Below are positions 54,914 through 63,893 of a stretch of 64,000 bases of DNA, one piece after another (the first letter of the stretch is position 1; each line of letters begins with the position of its first letter). The stretch is from the NCBI GenBank assembly GCA_038025085.1, contig CM076148.1, positions 16,960,001 to 17,024,000 of the forward strand. The letters are read 5' to 3'. The stretch comes from Tetragonia tetragonoides. Lineage: Eukaryota > Streptophyta > Magnoliopsida > Caryophyllales > Aizoaceae. Both the position numbers and the translations under genes were made by a program. The notes beneath the pieces were generated by a model, which did not search any database, had not been told where the DNA came from, and worked only from the letters and a program-made list of their open reading frames with translations.

Positions 54914-55127
54914 ATAAAACTTTTGCACAATATTTGTTTTAACCTTGTTCTTACGGCCAGTTCTCACTTTTCGTGTGTCTCTTTTATTCGAAAATCAACG
55001 GTTTGTACGTAAAACCCAACACGTCTCCCGAAATCTTTTATACTAGTGTTTACTGATTCTAAACAGCGTACGTTAAATAACGCTACATAAAAATAAAAAT
55101 AAAAATTTAAAAAATAAAGATTTAAAA

Positions 55128-55247
55128 AGGGGTGCAACACGAGGACTTACCAGGAGGTCACTTATCCTAGTACTACTCTCGCCCAAGCACGCTTAACTGC
55201 GGAGTTCTGAAGGGATCCGGTGCATTAGTGTTGGTATGATCGCACCC
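55128..55247 (-). rRNA. 5S rRNA copy 167
   Basis: Variants: cttaccagg, cacttatcc (C box), tgaagggatcc, gtgttgg. Upstream atcaaactgtgtcac lacks the usual GC spacing. Confidence 0.94.
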
Positions 55248-55461
55248 ATCAAACTGTGTCACAATATTTGTTTTAACCTTGTTCTTACACCCATTTCTCA
55301 CTTTTCGTGTGTCTCTTTTATTCGAAAATCAACGGTTTGTACGTAAAACCCAACACGTCTCCCGAAATCTTTTATACTAGTGTTTTCTGATTCTAAACAG
55401 CGTTTTAAATATGGCTCCATAAAAAAAAATAAAAAAAAATTAAAAATATGAAGATTTAAGA

Positions 55462-55581
55462 AAGGGTGCAACACGAGGACTTACCAGGAGGTCACCCATC
55501 CTAGTACTACTCTCGCCCAAGCACGCTTAACTGCGGAGTTCTGATGGGATCCGGTGCATTAGTGCTGGTATTATCGCACCC
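55462..55581 (-). rRNA. 5S rRNA copy 168
   Basis: Variants: aagggtgc, cttaccagg, ggtattatc. The proximal terminator is broken by a G (ttaagaaagg). Confidence 0.95.
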
Positions 55582-55803
55582 ATCAAACTATTGCACAATA
55601 TTTGTTTTAACCTTGTTCTTATAGCCATTCTCACTTTTAGTGTATCTCTTTTATTCGAAAATCAACTGTTTGTACGTAAAATCCAAAACGTCTCCCGAAA
55701 TCTTTTATACTAGTGTTTTCTAACTCTAAACAGCGTTTTAAATAAGGCTACATAAAAATAAAAAAAAAATAAAAAAAAAATTTAAAAAAATGAAGATTTA
55801 AAA

Positions 55804-55923
55804 AGGGGTGCAACACGAGGAATTTCCAGGAGGTCACCCATCCTAGTACTACTCTCGCCCAAGCACGCTTAACTGCGGAGTTCTGATGGAATCCGGTGCA
55901 TTAGTGCTGGTATGATCGCACCC
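55804..55923 (-). rRNA. 5S rRNA copy 169
   Basis: Variants: gaggaatttccagg, atggaatcc. Its spacer (cgtgtttctc, acgtcaaaccc, ttagactag, ctcaacggcg) is shared with copies 175 and, in part, 188. Confidence 0.95.
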
Positions 55924-56141
55924 ATCAAACTATTGCACAATATTTGTTTTAACCTTGTTTTTACAGCCATTTCTAATTTTTCGTGTTTCTCTTTTATTCG
56001 AAAATCAACGATTTGTACGTCAAACCCAACACGTCTCCCGAAATCTTTTAGACTAGTGTTTTCTGATTCTCAACGGCGTTTTAAATCAGGCTACATAAAA
56101 AAAAAAAATGAAACAAAATTTAAAAAAATGAAGATTTAAAA

Positions 56142-56261
56142 AGTGGTGCAACACGAGGACTTCCCAGGAGGTTTCCCATCCTAGTTCTACTCTCGCCCAA
56201 GCACGCTTCACTGCGGAGTTCTGATGGGATCCGGTGCATTAGTGCTGGTATGATCGTAACC
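56142..56261 (-). rRNA. 5S rRNA copy 170
   Basis: Variants: agtggtgc, ggtttcccatcc (C box), ctagttctac, cttcactg, gatcgtaacc. Confidence 0.94.
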
Positions 56262-56471
56262 ATCAAACTATTGCACAATATTTGTTTTAACCTTGTTCTT
56301 ATAGCCATTTCTCACTTTTAGTGTATCTCTTTTATTCGAAAATCAACTGTTTGTACGTAAAATCCAAAACGTCTCCCGAAATCTTTTATACTAGTGTTTC
56401 TTGATTCTAAACAGCGTTTTAAATAAGGCTACATAAAATAAAAAAAAATAAAAAAAAATGAAGATTTGAAA

Positions 56472-56591
56472 TGGGGTGCAAAACGAGGAATTCCAAGGAG
56501 GTCACCCATTCTAGTACTACTCCCGCCCAAGCACGCGTAACTGAGGAATTCTAATGGGATCCGGTACATTAGTGCTGGTATGATCGCACTC
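56472..56591 (-). rRNA. 5S rRNA copy 171
   Basis: Variants: tggggtgc, caaaacgaggaattcc, ccaagg, cattctag, actcccgcc, cacgcgtaactgagg, ttctaatgg, ggtacatta, cgcactc. One of the most diverged copies. Confidence 0.92.
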
Positions 56592-56811
56592 ATCAAACTA
56601 TTGCACAAAATTTTTTTTAACCTTGTTCTTACAGCCATTTCTCACTTTTCGTCTGTCTCTTTTATTCAAAAATCAACGGTTTGTACGTAAAACCCAACAC
56701 GTCTCCCGAAATCTTTTATACTAGTGGTTTCTGATTCTAAACAGCGTTTTAAATAAGGCTACATAAAAATAAAAAAAATTAAAAAAAATTTATTAAAATG
56801 AAGATTTAAAA

Positions 56812-56931
56812 AGGGGTGCAACACGAGGACTTCCCAGAAGGTCACCCATCCTAGTACTACTCTCGCCCGAGCACGCTTAACTACGGAGTTCGGATGGGAT
56901 CCGGTGCATTACTGCTGGTATGATCGCACCC
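56812..56931 (-). rRNA. 5S rRNA copy 172
   Basis: Variants: cagaaggtc, cgcccgag, aactacgg, ttcggatgg, attactg. Confidence 0.94.
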
Positions 56932-57152
56932 ATCAAACTATTGCACAATATTTGTTTTAACCTTGTTGTTACAGCCATTTCTCACTTTTCGTGTGTCTCT
57001 TTTATTCGAAAATCAACGGTTTGTACATAAAACTCAACACGTCTCCCGAAATCTTTTATACTAGTGTTTTCTGATTCTAAATAGCGTTTTAAATAAGGCT
57101 ACATAAAAATAAAAAAAAATCAAATAAAATTTTAAAAAATGAAGATTTAAAA

Positions 57153-57272
57153 AGGGGTGCAACACGAGGAGTTCCCAGGGGGTCACCCATCCTAGTACTA
57201 CTCTCGCCCAAGCATGTTTAACTGCGGAGTTCTGATGGGATCCGGTGCTTTAGTGCTGGTATGATCGCACCC
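57153..57272 (-). rRNA. 5S rRNA copy 173
   Basis: Variants: gaggagttcccagggggtc, gcatgttt, ggtgcttta. Spacer shortened at tctcacagtgtgtc, as after copy 155. Confidence 0.94.
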
Positions 57273-57488
57273 ATCCAACTATTGCACAATATTTGTTTTA
57301 ACCTTGTTCTTACAGCCATTTCTCACAGTGTGTCTCTTTTATTCGAAAATCAACGGTTTGTACGTAAAACCCAACATGTCTCCCGAAATCTTTTATCCTA
57401 GTGTTTTCTGATTCTAAACGGCGTTTTAAATAAGGCTACATAAAAATAAAAAAAATAAAAAAAATATTTTAAAAATGAAGATTTAAAA

Positions 57489-57608
57489 AGGGGTGCAACA
57501 CGAGTACTCCCGAGGAGTTCACCCATCCTAGTACTACTCTCTCCCAAGCACGCTTAACTGCGGAGATCTGATGGGATCCGGTGCATTAATGCTGGTATGA
57601 TCGCACCC
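57489..57608 (-). rRNA. 5S rRNA copy 174
   Basis: Variants: cgagtactcccgaggagttc (C box), ctctctccc, gcggagatc, attaatg. Confidence 0.94.
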
Positions 57609-57826
57609 ATCAAACTATTGCACAAATTTTGTTTTAACCTTGTTCTTACAGCCATTTCTCACTTTTCGTGTGTCTCTTTTATTCGAAAATCAACTGTTTG
57701 TACGTAAAACCCAACACGTCTCCCGAAATCTTTTATACTAGTGTTTTCTAACTCTAAATAGCGTTTTAAATAAGGCTACATAAAAATAAAAATAAAAAAA
57801 AAAAATTTAAAAATGAAGATTTAAAA

Positions 57827-57946
57827 AGGGGTGCAACACGAGGAATTCCCAGGAGGTCACCCATCCTAGTACTACTCTCGCCCAAGCACGCTTAACTGCG
57901 GAGTTCTGATGGAATCCGGTGCATTAGTGCTGGTATGATCGCACCC
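57827..57946 (-). rRNA. 5S rRNA copy 175
   Basis: Variants: gaggaattc, atggaatcc; near-twin of copy 169, 2,023 bases away. Confidence 0.95.
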
Positions 57947-58157
57947 ATCAAACTATTGCACAATATTTGTTTTAACCTTGTTTTTACAACCATTTCTAAC
58001 TTTTCGTGTTTCTCTTTTATTCGAAAATCAACGATTTGTACGTCAAACCCAACACGTCTCCCGAAATCTTTTAGACTAGTGTTTTCTGATTCTCAACGGC
58101 GTTTTAAATCAGACTACATAAAAATAAAAAAAAAATTAAAAAAATGAAGATTTAAAA

Positions 58158-58277
58158 AGGGGTGCAACACGAGGACTTCCCAGGAAGTCACCCATCCTAG
58201 TACTACTCTCTCCCAAGCACTCTTAACTGCGGAGATCTGATGGGATCCGGTGCATTAATGCTGGTATGATCGCACCC
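58158..58277 (-). rRNA. 5S rRNA copy 176
   Basis: Variants: ggaagtcaccc, ctctctccc, cactctt, gcggagatc, attaatg. Confidence 0.94.
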
Positions 58278-58500
58278 ATCAAACTATTGCACAATATTTG
58301 TTTTAACCTTGTTCTTACAGTCATTTCTCACTTTTCGTGTGTCTCTTTTTTATTCGAAAATCAACGGTTTGTACGTAAAACCGAACACGTCTCCCGAAAT
58401 CTTTTATACTAGTGTTTTCTGATTCTAAACAGCGTTTTAAATAAGGCTACATAAAAGTAAAAAAAATAAAATAAAAATTTTAAAAAATGAAGATTTAAAA

Positions 58501-58620
58501 TAGGTTGCAACACGAGGACTTCCCAGGAGGTCACCCATCCTAGTACTACTCTCGCCCAAGCACGCTTAACCGCAGAGTTTTGATGGGAGCCGGTGCATTA
58601 CTACTGGTATGATCGCACCC
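58501..58620 (-). rRNA. 5S rRNA copy 177
   Basis: Variants: taggttgc, aaccgcagag, ttttgatgggagccgg, attactactgg. Confidence 0.94.
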
Positions 58621-58839
58621 ATCAAACTATTGCACAATATTTGTTTTAACCTTGTTCTTACAGCCATTTCTCACTTTTCGTGTGTCTCTTTTATTCGAAA
58701 ATAAACGGTTAGTACGTAAAACCCAACACGTCTCCCGAAATCTTTTATACTAGTGTTTTCTGATTCTAAACAGCGTTTTAAATAAGGCTACATAAAAATA
58801 AAAAAATAAAAAAAAATTTAAAAAAATGAAGATTTAAAA

Positions 58840-58959
58840 AGGGCTGCAACACGAGGACTTCCTAGGAGGTCACCCATCCTAGTACTACTCTCGCCCAAGC
58901 ACGGTTAACTGCGGAGTTTTGATGGGATCCGATGCATTAGTGCTGGTATGATCGCACCC
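58840..58959 (-). rRNA. 5S rRNA copy 178
   Basis: Variants: agggctgc, cctagg, cacggtt, ttttgatgg, gatccgatgc. Confidence 0.95.
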
Positions 58960-59177
58960 ATCAAACTATTGCACAATATTTGTTTTAACCTTGTTCTTAC
59001 AGCCATTTCTCACTTTTCGTGTGTCTATTTTATTCGAAAATCAACGGTTTGTACGTAAAACCCAACACGTCTCCCGAAATCTTTTATACTAGTGTTTTCT
59101 GATTCCATACAGCGTTTTAAATAAGTCTACATAAAAATAAAAATAAAAATAAAATTTTTAAAATAAAGATTTAAAAT

Positions 59178-59298
59178 AGGGGTGCAACACGAGGACTTCC
59201 CAGTAGGTCACCCATCCTAGTACTACTCTCGCCCAAGCACGCTTAACTGCGGAGTTCTTATGGGGGTTTGATGCATTAGTGCTGGTATGATCGCACCC
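59178..59298 (-). rRNA. 5S rRNA copy 179, 1-base insertion
   Basis: 121 bases: ttcttatgggggtttgatgc. Also cagtaggtc (C box). Confidence 0.93.
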
Positions 59299-59518
59299 AT
59301 CAAACTATTGCAAAATATTTTTTTTAACCTTGTTCTTACAGCCATTTCTCACTTTTCGTGTGTCTCTTTTATTCGAAAATCAACGGTTTGTACGTAAAAC
59401 CCAACACGTCTCCCGAAATCTTTTTTACTAGTGTTTTCTGATTCTAATCAGCGTTTTAAATAAGGCTACATAAAAATAAAAAAAATAAAAAATAATTTAA
59501 AAAAATGAAGATATAAAA

Positions 59519-59637
59519 AGGGGTGCAACACGACGAATTCCCAGGAGGTCACCCATCCTAGTACTACTCCCGCCAAGCACGCTTAACTGCGGAATTCTGA
59601 TGGGATCAGGTGCATTAGTGCTGGTATGATCGCACCC
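59519..59637 (-). rRNA. 5S rRNA copy 180, 1-base deletion
   Basis: 119 bases: actcccgccaag. Also cgacgaattc, gcggaattc, gatcagg. Confidence 0.93.
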
Positions 59638-59857
59638 ATCAAACTATTGGACAATATTTGTTTCAACCTTGTTCTTACAGCCATTTCTCACTTTTCGCGT
59701 GTCTCTTTTATTCGAAAATCAACGGTTTGTACGTAAAACCCAACACGTCTCCCGAAATCTTTTATACTAGTGTTTTCTGATTCTAAACAGCGTTTTAAAT
59801 AAGGCTACATAAAAATAAAAAAAATTTAAAAAAATTTAAAAAAATGAAGATTTAAAA

Positions 59858-59977
59858 AGGGGTGCAACACAAGGACTTCCCAGGAGGTCACCCATCCTAG
59901 TACTACTCTCGCCCAAGCAAGCTTAACTGCGGAGTTCTATTGGGATCCGATGCATTAGTGCTGGTATGATCGCACCC
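59858..59977 (-). rRNA. 5S rRNA copy 181
   Basis: Variants: acacaagg, gcaagctt, ttctattgg, gatccgatgc. Confidence 0.95.
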
Positions 59978-60187
59978 ATCAAACTATTGCACAATATTTG
60001 TTTTAACCTTTTTGTTACAGCCATTTCTCACTTTTCGTTTGACTCTTTTATTCGAAAATCAACGGTTTGTACGTAAAACCCAACACGTCACTCGAAATCT
60101 TTTATACTAGTGTTTTCTGATTCCAAACAGCGTTTTAAATAAGTCTACACAAAAATTAAAAAAAAATTTAAAAATGAAGATTTAAAA

Positions 60188-60307
60188 AGGGGTGCAACAC
60201 GAGGACTTCCCAGGAGGTCACCCATATTAGTACTACTCTTGCCCATGCAAGCTTAACTGCGGAGTTCTGATGGGATCCTGTGCATTAGTGCTGGTATGAT
60301 CGCACCC
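60188..60307 (-). rRNA. 5S rRNA copy 182
   Basis: Variants: catattag, ctcttgcccatgcaagctt, gatcctgtgc. Confidence 0.94.
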
Positions 60308-60528
60308 ATCAAACTATTGCACAATATTTGTTTTAACCTTTTTCTTACAGCCATTTCTCATTTTTCGTATGTCTCTTTTATTCGAAAATCAACGATTTGT
60401 ACGTAAAACCCAACCCGTCTCTCGAAATCTGTTATACTAGTGTTTTCTGATTCTAAACAGCGTTTTAAATAAGGCTACATAAAAATAAATAAAAAATAAA
60501 AAAAATTTAAAAAAATGAAGATTTGAAA

Positions 60529-60648
60529 AGGGTTGCAACACGAGGACTTCCCAAGAGGTCACCCATCCTTGTACTACTCTCGCCCAAGCACGCTTAGCTG
60601 CGGAGTTCTGATGGGATTCGGTGTATTAGTGCTGATATGATCGCACCC
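60529..60648 (-). rRNA. 5S rRNA copy 183
   Basis: Variants: agggttgc, cccaagagg, ccttgtac, cttagctg, gattcggtgtatta, gctgata. Confidence 0.94.
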
Positions 60649-60859
60649 ATCAAACTATTGCACAATATTTGTTTTAACCTTGTTCTTACAGCCATTTCTC
60701 ACTTTTCGTGTGTCTCTTTTATTCGAAAATAAACGGTTAGTACGTAAAACCCAACACGTCTCCCGAAATCTTTTATACTAGTGTTTTCTGATTCTAAACA
60801 GCGTTTTAAATAAGGCTACAGAAAACTAAAAAAAAAATTAAAAAAATGAAAATTTAAAA

Positions 60860-60979
60860 AGGGATGTAATACGAGGACTTCCCAAGAGGTCACCCATCCT
60901 AGTACTACACTCGCCCAAGCACGCTTAACTACGGAGTTCTAATGGGATCCGGTGCATTAGCGCTGGTATGATCGCACCC
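60860..60979 (-). rRNA. 5S rRNA copy 184
   Basis: Variants: agggatgtaatacg, cccaagagg, actacactc, aactacgg, ttctaatgg, tagcgct. Confidence 0.93.
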
Positions 60980-61202
60980 ATAACACTATTCCACAATATT
61001 TGTTTTAACCTTGTTCTTACAACCATTTCTCACTTTTCGTGTGTATCTTTTATTCGAAAATCAACGGTTTGTACGTAAAACCCAACACGTCTCCCGAAAT
61101 CTTTTATACTAGTGTTTTCTGATTCTAAACAGCGTTTTAAATAAGGCAACATAAACATAAAAAAAAAATAAAAATAAAATTATAAAAAATGAATATTTAA
61201 AA

Positions 61203-61322
61203 AGGGTTGCAACACTAGGACTTCCCCGGAAGTCACCCATCCTAGTACTACTCTTGCCCAAGCACGCTTAACTGCGGAGTTCTGATGGGATCCGGTGCAT
61301 TAATGCTGGTATGATCGCACCC
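61203..61322 (-). rRNA. 5S rRNA copy 185
   Basis: Variants: agggttgc, actagg, ccccggaagtc, ctcttgccc, attaatg. Confidence 0.94.
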
Positions 61323-61530
61323 ATCAAACTATTGCACAATATTTGTTTTAACCTTGTTCTTACAGCCATTTTCTCACTTTTCGTGTGTCTCTTTTATTCG
61401 AAAATCAACGGTTTGTACGTAAAACCCAACACGTCTCCCGAAATCTTTTATACTAGGGTTTTTCTGATTCTAAACAGCGTTTTAAATAAGACTACATAAA
61501 AAAAAAAATTTAAAAAATGAAGATTTAAAA

Positions 61531-61650
61531 AGGGGTGCAACACGAGTACTTCCCAGGAGGTCACCCATCCGAGTACTACTCTCGCCCCAGCACGCTTAAC
61601 TGCGAAGTTCTGATGGGATGCGGTGCATTAGTGTTGGTATGATCGCACTC
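61531..61650 (-). rRNA. 5S rRNA copy 186
   Basis: Variants: cgagtac, ccgagtac, cgccccag, gcgaag, gatgcgg, gtgttgg, cgcactc. Confidence 0.94.
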
Positions 61651-61859
61651 ATAAAACTATTGTACAATATTTGTTTTAACCTTTTTGTTACAGCCATTTC
61701 TCACTTTTCGTCTGACTCTTTTATTCGAAAATCAACGGTTTGTACGTAAAACCCAACACGTCACTCGAAATCTTTTATACTAGTGTTTTCTGATTCCAAA
61801 CAGCGTTTTAAATAAGTCTACACAAAAATAAAAAAAAAATTAAAAATGAAGATTTAAAA

Positions 61860-61979
61860 AGGGGTGCAACACGAGGACTTCCCAGGAGGTCACCCATACT
61901 AGTACTACTCTCGCCCAAGCAAGCTTAACTGCGGAGTTCTGATGGGATCCTGTGCATTAGTGCTGGTATGATCGCACCC
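61860..61979 (-). rRNA. 5S rRNA copy 187
   Basis: Variants: catactag, gcaagctt, gatcctgtgc. Confidence 0.95.
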
Positions 61980-62201
61980 ATCAAACTATTGCACAATATT
62001 TGTTTTAACCTTTTTCTTACAGCCATTTCTCATTTTTCGTGTGTCTCTTTCATTCGAAAATCAACGATTTGTACGTAAAACCCAACCCGTCTCTCGAAAT
62101 CTGTTATACTAGTGTTTTCTGATTCTAAACAGCGTTTTAAATAAGGCTACATAAAAATAAATAAAAAATAAAAAAAAATAAAAAAAAATGAAGATTTGAA
62201 A

Positions 62202-62321
62202 AGGGTTGCAACACGAGGACTTCCCAGGAGGTCACCCATCCTTGTACTACTCTCGCCCAAGCACGCTTAGCTGCGGAGTTCTGATGGGATCTGGTGTATT
62301 AGTGCTGGTATGATCGCACCC
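62202..62321 (-). rRNA. 5S rRNA copy 188
   Basis: Variants: agggttgc, ccttgtac, cttagctg, gatctggtgtatta. The gene is of copy 183 type, but the right spacer carries ttagactag and ctcaacggcg as in copies 169 and 175. Confidence 0.95.
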
Positions 62322-62541
62322 ATCAAACTATTGCACAATATTTGTTTTAACCTTGTTCTTAAAGCCATTTCTCAATTTTTGTGTCTCTCTTTTTTTCGAA
62401 AATCAACGATTTGTACGTAAAACCCAACACGTCTCCCGAAATCTTTTAGACTAGTGTTTTCTGATTCTCAACGGCGTTTTAAATCAGGCTACATAAAAAT
62501 AAAAAAAATAAAAAAAAAATTTAAAAAATGAAGATTTAAAA

Positions 62542-62661
62542 AGGGGTGCAACACGAGGACTTCCCAGGAAGTCACCCATCCTAGTACTACTCTCGCCCAA
62601 GCACGCTTAACTACGGAGTTCTGATGGGATCCGGTGCATTAGTGATGGTATGATCGCACCA
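62542..62661 (-). rRNA. 5S rRNA copy 189
   Basis: Variants: ggaagtcaccc, aactacgg, gtgatgg, cgcacca. Confidence 0.95.
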
Positions 62662-62880
62662 ATCAAAACTACTGAACAATATTTGTTTTAAGCTTGTTCT
62701 TACAACCATTTCTCACTTTTCGTGTGTCTCTTTTATTCGAAAATCAACGGTCTGTACGTAAAACCCAACACGTCTCCCGAAATCTTTTATACTAGTGTTT
62801 TCTGATTCTAAACAGCGTTTTAAATATGGCTACATAAAAATAAAAAATAAAAAAAAATTTAAAAATATGAAGATTTAAAA

Positions 62881-63000
62881 AGGGGTGCAACACGAGGACT
62901 TCCCAAGAGGTCACCAATCCTAGTACTACTCTCGCCCAAGCACGCTTAACTGCGTAGTTCTGATGGGATCTGGTGCATTAGTGCTGGTATGATAGCACCC
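62881..63000 (-). rRNA. 5S rRNA copy 190
   Basis: Variants: cccaagagg, accaatcc (C box), gcgtag, gatctgg, gatagcaccc. Confidence 0.95.
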
Positions 63001-63222
63001 ATCACACTATTGCACAATATTTGTTTTAACCTTGTTCTTACAGTCATTTCTCACTTTTCGTGTGTCTCTTTTATTCGAAAATCAACGGTTTGTACGTAAA
63101 ACCGAACACGTCTCCCGAAATCTTTTATACTAGTGTTTTCTGATTCTAAACAGCGTTTTAAATAAGGCTACATAAAAATAAAAAAAAAGAAAATAAAAAT
63201 TTTAAAAAATGAAGATTTAAAA

Positions 63223-63342
63223 TAGGTTGCAACACGAGGACTTCCCAGAAGGTCACCCATCCTAGTACTACTCTTGCCCAAGCACGCTTAACCGCGGAGT
63301 TTTGATGGGAGCCGGTGCATTACTACTGGTATGATCGCACCC
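63223..63342 (-). rRNA. 5S rRNA copy 191
   Basis: Variants: taggttgc, cagaaggtc, ctcttgccc, aaccgcgg, ttttgatgggagccgg, attactactgg. Confidence 0.94.
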
Positions 63343-63561
63343 ATCAAACTATTGCACAATATTTGTTTTAACCTTGTTCTTACAGCCATTTCTCACTTTT
63401 CGTGTGTCTCTTTTATTCGAAAATAAACGGTTAGTACGTAAAACCCAACACGTCTCCCGAAATCTTTTATACTAGTGTTTTCTGATTCTAAACAGCGTCT
63501 TAAATAAGGCTACATAAAAATAAAAAAATAAAAAAAAAATTTTAAAAATGAAGATTTAAAA

Positions 63562-63681
63562 AGGGGTGCAACACGAGGACTTCCTAGGAGGTCACCCATC
63601 CTAGTACTACTCTCGCCCAAGCACGGTTAACTGCGGAGTTTTGATGGGATCCGGTGCATTAGTGCTGGTATGATCGCACCC
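63562..63681 (-). rRNA. 5S rRNA copy 192
   Basis: Variants: cctagg, cacggtt, ttttgatgg. Confidence 0.95.
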
Positions 63682-63893
63682 ATCAAACTATTGCACAATA
63701 TTTGTTTTAACCTTGTTCTTACAGCCATTCTCACTATTCGTGTGTCTCTTTAATCCGAAAATCAACGGTTTGTACGTAAAACCCAACACGTCTCCCAAAA
63801 TCTTTTATACTAGTGTTTTCTAATTCTAAACGGCGTTTTAAACAAGGATACGTAAAAATAGAAAAAAAAAAATTTAAAAATGAATATTTATAA

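Larger units (their letters stand above)
53110..55127 (-). repeat. Three-unit tandem duplication (about 1,013 base step)
   Basis: Copies 161-163 and 164-166 repeat in order. Shared marks: tagaactac (161, 164), cttatctgcaaag with gatccgatgc (162, 165), cttagctgtggag with gatccgctgc and gtgatgg (163, 166), and the spacer form acggccagttctc (163, 166). Confidence 0.92.
58278..59298 (-). repeat. Three-unit segment duplicated at 63001-64000
   Basis: The spacer with aaaaccgaacacg, then copies 177, 178 and 179, recur as the spacer of 190 and copies 191-193 at an offset of 4,716-4,722 bases (14 units). Confidence 0.9.
59858..60648 (-). repeat. Segment duplicated at 61531-62321 (1,673-base offset)
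   Basis: The spacers after copies 181/186 share tgactc and acgtcactcg; genes 182/187 share gatcctgtgc and gcaagctt; the next spacers share acccaacccgtctctcg and ctgttatac; genes 183/188 share agggttgc, ccttgtac, cttagctg. The match ends after copy 183/188, where the spacers differ. Confidence 0.9.
61531..62321 (-). repeat. Duplicate of the 59858-60648 segment
   Basis: Copies 186-188. Gene 186 itself differs much from 181, so shared descent probably starts in the spacer to its right. Confidence 0.85.
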
